From JACJYE01 sp964432875 (GTDB lineage Bacteria > Bacteroidota > Bacteroidia > Chitinophagales > Saprospiraceae), in the NCBI GenBank assembly GCA_964432875.1, contig CAYSPJ010000003.1, positions 38,149-102,148 on the forward strand: a stretch of 64,000 nt of DNA, in the 5' to 3' direction. The notes beneath the pieces are model-generated. The model made no database searches. It saw nothing but the letters and a program-made list of their open reading frames with translations, and was not told the DNA's origin. Each line of letters begins with the position of its first letter. The first letter of the stretch is position 1. Made by a program: the position numbers and the translations under genes. This document shows, piece after piece, positions 56,201-62,599 of the stretch.

Positions 56201-58287
56201 TGTGGGTGCTACGGCGTCCAACCCATACTTTTATTGACCGGGACAATGATGAAAATAACGCCAACCCTGCGATCGGCACCAGAGGGGCTTCCTGTGTAGC
56301 CAACCCTGAAGGCTATTGGCGCCAGGAAAACTCCATCGGTTTCTGGGAATATCGCCAGGATATTAAGGTCTATGACACCATTCCACCTCAGATATTGTTT
56401 GTGGAGCCGCTGCCGATTTGCAGCGTTGATGGGGTAAACTGTTGGGCAGAAGTGGAGTATCCATTTATCGTAACGGACAACTGTACCCCGAATGACCTGC
56501 AGTTTACCATCATTTACGATGAGTTTGCCGATGGTACACCAGATGATACCATCACCAATATATTTGGGGTGTACCCTAAGTGGAAAATTCAGGGCTTTTA
56601 CCCTATTGGTAAACACGCCTTTCGGATAACCGTCCGGGATGGATGCGGCAATGTCGCACAGGCAGCGCTACCCTTTGAAATAGTGGATTGTAAGGCCCCA
56701 ACGCCGACCTGTATCAATGGCCTGGCAACTACGCTCATGCCGGTTTTCCCCAGTGCCGACGTCAATGGCGATGGGGTGATTGACTTTGGGGCGACAACCG
56801 TCTTTGCCGTAGATTTCATTGCTAGCCCATCCAATGATTGCCTGGAGCCCGTGGCCTATTCTATCAACCGGGCGGGTGAGCAGCCCGACAAAACCCAAGA
56901 CTACCTCATCCTCACTTGTGATGACCTCGGTATAGTAGTGGTGGAGCTGTATGCCTGGGATGCTGCCGGCAACCCTTATGCGGTGCAGCCCAATGGCAGC
57001 TTGGGCGGGCCCAACTATGGCTATTGCGAAACTTTCGTGCTCGTACAGAATAACCTGGCTCAATGCGGCGATAGCCTGGGTATAATCGCGGGGAGAGTAG
57101 AACGGGAGGATGGGATACCCGTATCAGGAGTAAACCTCAATCTGAGCGGCACGAGCTCCGCCAGCTTCATCACTACTGAAAATGGGGCTTATGCCTTCAA
57201 CGATTTATTCTTGAATTCTAGTTACACGGTAAGCCCTTTTAAAGATGGCGATGATCACAACGGACTGAGTACTTATGACATCGTGCTCATCATGAAACAC
57301 ATTTTGGGCACGCAATTGCTCGATTCGCCCTACAAGCTAATCGCGGCTGATGTCAACCGCTCCGGCTCTGTCACCACACTGGATGTCATTCAGCTCCGGC
57401 AGGTTTTGCTGAGCGTTATCCCGGAATTCCCGGCGAATACCAGTTGGCGGTTTGTGCCCAAAAGCTATGTCTTCCCCAATCCCACCAACCCCTGGCAGGA
57501 GCCATTCCCGGAATCCATCAGCTTTGAGCGCCTCGACGGGCCAAAGCGCGATGAGCACTTTGTGGCTATAAAGATTGGCGATATTGACCTGAGTGCGCAA
57601 CTACCGGGCTTCAGCCCGGTGGAGGGACGTAGCCAAGGCCCGCCTTTGGTGCTTTGGGGAGAAGATGCACAGCTGGGGGCAGGGGAAGAACACCTCCTTA
57701 CTATTCATGGTGATTTCACGGGCATACTAGGCCTACAAGGTGCCCTACATTTTGAACCAACCGCTATTGAGCTGGGCGGGATGGAAGCGAGCGGATTGCT
57801 GCAAGCCTCGAACTATCATGTGCATCTCGCCAGTGGAAGGCTTTTCTTGAGCTGGGATGCCAACCCACCCTTACAAGGCGAACAGATTTTGTTCACCCTC
57901 CGCTTAAAAGCCCGCAGAGCACTGCGGCTGTCTGAAGTGCTGCGCTTTGACGACAGCAGCCTGATTGCCGAAGCCTATGGTGAAGATTACCGCAGAACAG
58001 GCATGGCGTTGTCGCTGGGGCAGGATTACAGTCAGCTTTTCCAAAACCATCCCAACCCTTTCCGCTATACAACGGTAATCCCCTTTAAATTAGCAAAGGC
58101 AGGCCGTGCCCGGTTGGATGTCTTTGATGTCCATGGACGGTGGTTACATACCATGGAAGGGGATTTTGCTTCGGGTTACCACCAATTCAAACTCGAGCGG
58201 GAGCTATTACCCGGCCCAGGCTTGTATCTATACAGCCTTCATGCTGCAGGTCAGCGCTGGACCCAGCGCATGTTGCTTACAGACTAA
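53293..58287 (+). CDS. second giant T9SS surface protein, paralogue of the C-terminal part of the first
   Basis: A 1664-residue protein beginning MHRYLLLALSVFLVYTAGDY, a signal peptide or anchor. It lacks the SdrD-B and DUF11 parts of its neighbour but parallels that protein's last 1500 residues. Shared features include cysteine-containing HYR-like modules (AGNENTCWL in both), the segment NWCEYDG then GDEDVWVLRRPT, a CnaB-like segment, a duplicated dockerin-like module (about 1320-1376; clear second loop ADVNRSGSVTTLD), a cohesin-like domain (about 1455-1573) and a T9SS type A sorting domain (1581-1664, YTTVIPFKLAKAG). Tandem order and parallel architecture show a local duplication, with the stalk gained or lost in one copy. 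Function is unknown and adhesion or matrix assembly is inference. Confidence 0.9.
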   Translation: MHRYLLLALSVFLVYTAGDYWRQSKKTGSVMEEQLTGCNPDTGAPIIIYPAQGLSAQIAPCNGSQAAVFFFTLYATDECDPNPSLDVAVTVPAGASFFLDNPYGNTYIAIASPGSYQVVATAEDASGNIRQEDFAITATQEAPTPANTACNDTIIVNLGADCQRLVLADMLLEGNLGCLINEQFQIEIADANPANGNILDGIGIFPYAIEPIQTPLTQGFQGVFGPSAWRQRVDVAGQVSFNGTADTLRMQGSASAAFAVAILPIAFDGVLSFDWGTANLGNAVFSGQLLDEAGAINSTFSSVGGVSGQLSQMVNAGYKLLLYLESADGGNPAMLPEAWITNWSFSFSPLDPSGVLPCWGFIDARDGTAPSLSCPGHTNIATIQGVDYPLFCGDYDLVVNKLESLNWTGQPLVSDNCGPTSLTFSDLLQANGDCGDAILFRTFTATDAVGNSASCVQQITFRRVGAADITLPPATAYIDCGEDFPLDEYGNPSPDITGYPLVITASDTVDLRDTYCNLGTAYEDSPFIEVCPLSYKFIRTWTILDWCNPSNSFTYSQTIKIGDFTAPEVRCPLVDLTGDGIPDPLVYTTGPFACTATLTAPLPVATDQCSPVFVTTEIVTDRLNIIFDPYGQPVDTLLETIVLAVILPNAPNRIVTGIPAGCHRFRYIVKDECDNTAIQECGFCVEDRIEPVAICNDLLNASLGAQGLLRLSAEDFDDGSYDNCAIAKMEVRREITHTADCTPTPSAFTPWGPFVEFSCCDLNTEVLVELRVIDQAGNENTCWLNLLVEDKQRPLCTPPADLSRYCDELPADFDPQDTTQLQALFGLATATDNCGAAEEELPPVLNLDGCGTGTITRRFRAVDASGNVSTGLCQQLVLIQAQHNYEIKFPRDAEANCGYPNPDTIGLQVIGCDLLAVSVQDNILAASGNECYKIFRIYRVINWCEYDGIAEPVVVGRDEDCDGLPGDEDVWVLRRPTHTFIDRDNDENNANPAIGTRGASCVANPEGYWRQENSIGFWEYRQDIKVYDTIPPQILFVEPLPICSVDGVNCWAEVEYPFIVTDNCTPNDLQFTIIYDEFADGTPDDTITNIFGVYPKWKIQGFYPIGKHAFRITVRDGCGNVAQAALPFEIVDCKAPTPTCINGLATTLMPVFPSADVNGDGVIDFGATTVFAVDFIASPSNDCLEPVAYSINRAGEQPDKTQDYLILTCDDLGIVVVELYAWDAAGNPYAVQPNGSLGGPNYGYCETFVLVQNNLAQCGDSLGIIAGRVEREDGIPVSGVNLNLSGTSSASFITTENGAYAFNDLFLNSSYTVSPFKDGDDHNGLSTYDIVLIMKHILGTQLLDSPYKLIAADVNRSGSVTTLDVIQLRQVLLSVIPEFPANTSWRFVPKSYVFPNPTNPWQEPFPESISFERLDGPKRDEHFVAIKIGDIDLSAQLPGFSPVEGRSQGPPLVLWGEDAQLGAGEEHLLTIHGDFTGILGLQGALHFEPTAIELGGMEASGLLQASNYHVHLASGRLFLSWDANPPLQGEQILFTLRLKARRALRLSEVLRFDDSSLIAEAYGEDYRRTGMALSLGQDYSQLFQNHPNPFRYTTVIPFKLAKAGRARLDVFDVHGRWLHTMEGDFASGYHQFKLERELLPGPGLYLYSLHAAGQRWTQRMLLTD

Positions 58288-58380
58288 GTTGACAGTGAGC
58301 ATGTTTTGGTTTGCGATGCTTATGTGTGGCTAATTTGCTAGTAAAACTATCGAGTTTTATCAAACTTTAAAGGCGAAAGC

Positions 58381-58411
58381 TTGTTTGGATAAAATAAAAA
58401 AGATAGTTTTG
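58381..58411 (+). promoter_or_regulatory. promoter of the ECF sigma factor gene
   Basis: TTG (58381-58383) and TAGTTTTG (58404-58411) are 20 bases apart and the second matches TAnnTTTG exactly. The start codon at 58458 lies 46 bases downstream. A short GATAG/CTATC stem overlaps the -7 element, so the same bases might also end transcription from the giant gene. Confidence 0.5.
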
Positions 58412-58457
58412 CTATCATTTTTAAAAGTCAAGCATCCAATTAAAAAAACCAAGCGCC

Positions 58458-58991
58458 ATGTCACAGATTGAATTCACCAAAGCCTTCTGCCAGTTTCAGC
58501 AGCCGCTGCTCTCCTTTGCGTTCCATCTGACCAATAATGACGAAGATGCACGGGATTTGCTCCAGGAAACCGCATATAAAGCGTTCAAATACCGTAGCAT
58601 GTACCGGCCGCACACCAACTTGCGTGCCTGGTTGATGACCATCATGCGCAATACGTTTATCAACAATTACCGGCAGAAGAAGCGCCGGCAAGTACTGAAC
58701 GACTACACCTCCAATAACTACTTACTCGACGCCGGTAGCCAACTGGTGGACAACGGCGGTGAGTCGGCGGTAGCAATGAAGGAGATTACCAGCATCGTCG
58801 AAGCTTTGGAAGACTGGCTGAAAATCCCTTTCATGCTCCACTACCAGGGGTTCAAGTATGAAGAAATCGCGGCTGAATTGCAAATACCCTTGGGTACGGT
58901 CAAGAGTCGAATCTTTTTTGCCCGCAAGAAACTTCAGGAGCAATTGCACCAAATGTATGATGCACCGGGGCTTCCAGAGCTATTGAACTAA
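58458..58991 (+). CDS. ECF-type RNA polymerase sigma factor
   Basis: A 177-residue extracytoplasmic-function sigma factor with only regions 2 and 4. Region 2 includes NDEDARDLLQETAYKAFKY and the -10 recognition part (NLRAWLMTIMRNTFINNYR). Region 4 has the helix-turn-helix EEIAAELQIPLGTVKSRIFF. There is no adjacent anti-sigma factor, which is also true for several Bacteroidota ECF factors such as SigP, the partner of PorX in controlling T9SS genes in Porphyromonas. Its position between two T9SS substrates and a secretion operon invites a link, but the sequence alone does not show which genes it reads. Confidence 0.93.
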   Translation: MSQIEFTKAFCQFQQPLLSFAFHLTNNDEDARDLLQETAYKAFKYRSMYRPHTNLRAWLMTIMRNTFINNYRQKKRRQVLNDYTSNNYLLDAGSQLVDNGGESAVAMKEITSIVEALEDWLKIPFMLHYQGFKYEEIAAELQIPLGTVKSRIFFARKKLQEQLHQMYDAPGLPELLN

Positions 58992-59010
58992 TGCCCATGC
59001 TAGCGCCCTT

Positions 59011-59086
59011 GCCTTAGCGGCAGCAAGCTAGAATAGGAGTTTATACGGTTGGCTTACAAAAAATCCAATCTTGCTGCCGCCAAGGC
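59011..59086. repeat. foldback element between the sigma factor and ABC genes
   Basis: A 17-base arm (GCCTTAGCGGCAGCAAG, 59011-59027) is complementary to 59070-59086 in 16 of 17 positions, enclosing 42 bases. A smaller GTTTAC/GTAAAC pair lies further downstream. The whole 342-base space 58992-59333 holds no credible gene. No T-run follows the stem, so simple termination is not obvious. Confidence 0.5.
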
Positions 59087-59333
59087 GTACTTGTTTACAA
59101 ACCCTAGCAGAATAGTCTGGTTTTGGTAAACCAACCTATGTTTACGTTGTTTTCAAATGGCTTGGAATGGGGCTTAATCCTACTTTGCTAAGAAAACAAG
59201 CAATAGCCCAACCGAATCGCTACGATCCTTATACTTACATCATTAAAAAGCGCCTTGACAGGAAGTTTTTAGGCATCAAGACCCAACCCGGTTTGACCAG
59301 GAGTGGCAAGCCAAGGGGGCAAACAAATAAAAC

Positions 59334-61109
59334 ATGAAGGACGAAATCTCCCTGCGGCCGATACAACGTTTTTATCGCCTGTTAGCACTGGATAGAAAAG
59401 ACATCTACTATATCTATGTTTATGCGCTTTTTTCAGGGCTCCTCACTTTGGGTGTGCCCCTGGGGGTACAAGCTATTATCGGGCTTATTGCCGGAGGTGC
59501 CATGTCCGCCTCGGTTGTCATGCTCATTCTGATTGTATCTGGGGCTACGGCCATGGTTGGGGTATTAAAAATCATGCAAATAACGGTTACGGAGACTATT
59601 CAAAGGCGGATTTTTACGCGCTCGGCCTTCGATTTTGCCTACCGCATCCCCCGCCTGAAGATGGAAAGCCTGATAGAGCACTATCCCCCGGAGCTCATCA
59701 ACCGTTTTTTTGATACTCTGACCGTGCAAAAGGGCATGCCAAAGATTTTGGTGGAGTTTTCAACGGCAGTATTGCAAATCCTCTTTGGGCTCATCCTAAT
59801 TTCATTTTACCATCCATTTTTTATCCCTTTCAGCCTCACGCTAGTTGTTATCGTAGCTTTGATTTTACTTTATACCAACACCCAAGGGGTTGCAACCAGC
59901 CTTAAAGAATCCAAAAGCAAGTATCAGGTAGCCTACTGGCTGGAAGAAATTGCCCGAGCGATGAACACCTTCAAGCTCTCCGGCGGCAGCAGTTTCTCGC
60001 TAGATAAGATGGACCGGCTGGTATGCGAATATTTGGATAATCGGAGTAAGCACTTCAAAGTGCTGATTTTTCAGTACGGCACTATCGTGGCATTCAAGAC
60101 CATCGTGGCCGGCGGTTTGCTCTTGCTGGGCAGTTACCTGGTCATCAACAACCAAATCAACATCGGGCAATTTGTCGCCGCGGAAATCGTGATCATCTTG
60201 GTCATGAATTCTGTTGAGAAACTAATCTTGACGATGGAGACGATCTATGATGTACTCACGGGCTTGGAAAAACTAGCTAATGTCACCGATTTACCCATCG
60301 AACCAGCGGAAGGGGAGCACTTCGAGCAGATTGATACGGGTAAGGGCATCGCCGTCAAGGCAGACAAGCTGTTTTTCCGGCATGAAAACCAGGAGCAGGA
60401 TATTATCAAAGGCTTGTGCCTGGAAGTGGGTGCTGGCGAAAAGCTGTGCATCGCAGGCTACAACAGCGCAGGCAAGTCTTCGTTCTTGCGTATCCTGGCT
60501 GGTTTGTACACCCATTATAGAGGCACCATTACTTACAATGGCTTCCCCTTGCGCAACCTGAACCTGGAGAGCTTGCGGCAGCATATCGGAGATTATTTCC
60601 TGCAGGAAGATATTTTCCAGGGGAGTGTCATGGAGAACATCACTTTTTCAAATAAAAAAGTCGGGATAGATCAGGTGGTACGGGTAGCTCAGCGGATCGG
60701 GCTTAGCGATTACATCGAGCAGCTGCCAGATGCCTACGATACGATGCTACAGCCAGAAGGCCGCAACATCCCTCAGAATATCCGTACACGTATCATCTTG
60801 GCCCGCTGCATGGTGTCCGACCCTCGAATGTTGGTGGTGGAAGGCTTTTTTCATGGCATTCAGCTGGAAGACCGCATCATGATCGCTAGATTCCTCATGG
60901 ATCGTGAAGAAAACCGGACCGTCATCGCCTTAACTGACGACCCCATCCTGGCTTCCTACTGCGATCGGGTAGTCGTCATGAAAGATGGTAAGATCGTAGC
61001 AGAAGGGACCTTTGAGCAGATCCGCAAAAGCGAGCATTTCAATCATATCTTCGCTTATGCTGGGCAGGTGGATGCCTTTGGCAGAAATTCAGGAAAATCT
61101 AAAGGATAA
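59334..61109 (+). CDS. HlyB-like ABC transporter with a degenerate nucleotide-binding domain
   Basis: A 591-residue half-transporter: an exporter-type membrane domain with six spans (about 20-310) fused to an ATP-binding domain (about 345-575). No C39 peptidase domain precedes it. The Walker A is modified but usable (GYNSAGKSS, K381). Alignment by eye to HlyB shows that the signature LSGGQ is IPQNI (479-483), the Walker B aspartate-glutamate is E503-G504, the D-loop is HGIQ and the switch histidine is D535 (TDDP instead of AHRL). Catalytic ATP hydrolysis by a homodimer is therefore unlikely. The frame is intact and the fold core is conserved (Q-loop YFLQEDIFQGSVMENI; end VVVMKDGKIVAEG), so it is not a decaying pseudogene. 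It is first in an ABC-HlyD-TolC set. Confidence 0.92.
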   Translation: MKDEISLRPIQRFYRLLALDRKDIYYIYVYALFSGLLTLGVPLGVQAIIGLIAGGAMSASVVMLILIVSGATAMVGVLKIMQITVTETIQRRIFTRSAFDFAYRIPRLKMESLIEHYPPELINRFFDTLTVQKGMPKILVEFSTAVLQILFGLILISFYHPFFIPFSLTLVVIVALILLYTNTQGVATSLKESKSKYQVAYWLEEIARAMNTFKLSGGSSFSLDKMDRLVCEYLDNRSKHFKVLIFQYGTIVAFKTIVAGGLLLLGSYLVINNQINIGQFVAAEIVIILVMNSVEKLILTMETIYDVLTGLEKLANVTDLPIEPAEGEHFEQIDTGKGIAVKADKLFFRHENQEQDIIKGLCLEVGAGEKLCIAGYNSAGKSSFLRILAGLYTHYRGTITYNGFPLRNLNLESLRQHIGDYFLQEDIFQGSVMENITFSNKKVGIDQVVRVAQRIGLSDYIEQLPDAYDTMLQPEGRNIPQNIRTRIILARCMVSDPRMLVVEGFFHGIQLEDRIMIARFLMDREENRTVIALTDDPILASYCDRVVVMKDGKIVAEGTFEQIRKSEHFNHIFAYAGQVDAFGRNSGKSKG

Positions 61110-61129
61110 CCTCAAAAAGCTCAAACGGC

Positions 61130-62500
61130 ATGTTGAATATATCACCCAATACAATCGTCCCACGAGTAGGCCTCGATAAGCTCGAGGCTTTCAATAAAAC
61201 ACAAATTTCCAGCGCCAACCGCATGTTTACACGTTGGCTGATGGGCTTAATGCTTTTTGTTTTGACAATGATGTTTTTGCCCTGGACGCAAAATATCCAA
61301 TCCAAAGGAGAGGTGACCACGCTACAACCTGGGCAACGCCCGCAGACGATCCAATCGACTATCGCTGGCCGTATCGAAAAGTGGTACGTGCGCGAGGGGC
61401 AAAAAGTTAGGCGGGGCGATACCATCGTCCATCTTTCGGAAATCAAGGCGGAGTATTTCGACCCCGACCTGGTGCTTCGAACAGACCGGCAAGTGAACGC
61501 CAAGGAAGGGGCCATCGTCTCCTATGGGAGCAAAGTATCCGCACTGGAAAACCAAATCGCCGCCATGAAGTCCGAGCTGGAATTCAAACAAAAGCAGCTC
61601 GCCAACAAAATCCTGCAAGCCCAATTTAAGCTAGCCTCCGACAGCGCCGAGCTGGTGCAGGCGTTCATTCAGGATTCCCTGGCCATCCGGCAGTTCGAGC
61701 GTACCCGCGAGCTGTTCAATACTGGCGGCATCAAATCGCAGGTGGAAGTGGAAGATAAGAGGGGCAAGATGCAGGAGACGAAAGCCAAGTATATCTCGAT
61801 GCAGAACAAGCTTCAGTCTACCCTTAATGAATTGGAAAATGCCCGTTTGGACTTGCTCTCCGTTCGTTATGAGTACAACCAAAAGATCGCCAAGGCGGAA
61901 TCGGATAAGTACAGCACCCTTTCGGAAATGTACGATGCCGAAGGCAGCGTAAACAAGCTGCGCATCGAAGCTTCAAACTATCAGCAGCGCAGTCAGTTTT
62001 ATTATATTGTAGCACCGCAAGATTGTTATATCACTCAAGCGATCAGGCCGGGCATTGGTGAAACGGTAAAAGAAGGGGAAGAGATTGTGACCATCATGCC
62101 TGCTGACTACGAGCTGGCGGTAGAGTTGTACATCAGGCCGATGGACTTGCCGCTCGTCGCCGTCGGGCAGGAGGTACGCTTCATCTTCGATGGCTGGCCA
62201 GCTTTCATTTTTTCCGGCTGGCCAGGCATGTCTTTCGGTACCTACAAGGGCGAAATTGTAGCGATTGACAATGAGATCAGCAACAACAAACTATATCGTA
62301 TCCTGGTGGGAGAGCGCCGTGGCAAGGAGCCCTGGCCTGAAGCTTTGCGCGTCGGATCGGGCGCACAGGGCATCGCCCTGCTCAATAATGTGCCGCTGTG
62401 GTACGAAATCTGGCGCCAGCTCAATGGTTTCCCCCCAGACTACTATGATATAGAGAAAGAGGATTTGAAAATGAAGGCCCCGATCAGGTCGGTCAAGTAG
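61130..62500 (+). CDS. HlyD-family periplasmic adaptor protein
   Basis: A 456-residue membrane fusion protein with a short cytoplasmic tail, one membrane helix (about 33-55, FTRWLMGLMLFVLTMMFLPW) and a biotinyl-lipoyl-like half-motif (IAGRIEKWYVREGQKVRRGD, about 80-100). A long coiled-coil hairpin (about 130-290) and the second lipoyl half plus beta-barrel domain (IRPGIGETVKEGEEIVTIMP) follow. It would link the inner-membrane ABC component to the TolC-like channel. It starts 20 bases after the ABC gene, so cotranscription is nearly certain. The tail after residue 400 (GFPPDYYDIEKEDLKMKAP) is longer than in standard HlyD and is shared by the Bacteroidota group as far as I recall. Confidence 0.92.
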   Translation: MLNISPNTIVPRVGLDKLEAFNKTQISSANRMFTRWLMGLMLFVLTMMFLPWTQNIQSKGEVTTLQPGQRPQTIQSTIAGRIEKWYVREGQKVRRGDTIVHLSEIKAEYFDPDLVLRTDRQVNAKEGAIVSYGSKVSALENQIAAMKSELEFKQKQLANKILQAQFKLASDSAELVQAFIQDSLAIRQFERTRELFNTGGIKSQVEVEDKRGKMQETKAKYISMQNKLQSTLNELENARLDLLSVRYEYNQKIAKAESDKYSTLSEMYDAEGSVNKLRIEASNYQQRSQFYYIVAPQDCYITQAIRPGIGETVKEGEEIVTIMPADYELAVELYIRPMDLPLVAVGQEVRFIFDGWPAFIFSGWPGMSFGTYKGEIVAIDNEISNNKLYRILVGERRGKEPWPEALRVGSGAQGIALLNNVPLWYEIWRQLNGFPPDYYDIEKEDLKMKAPIRSVK

Positions 62501-62599
62501 GCGGTGGTCAGGTGGGTAGTGCCGCGGTGGTTGCCGCAATGGTAGTATGGTGATTTGATTTTCGGCCTGCCGGGAAAAATTAAACGAAACAGCAGATTT

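Noticed and set aside
59334..61109. The idea that the ABC gene is a decaying pseudogene
   Set aside because: The frame is intact over 591 codons, the membrane domain and Walker A are kept, and the partner genes follow at normal spacing. The changes look selective, not random decay.
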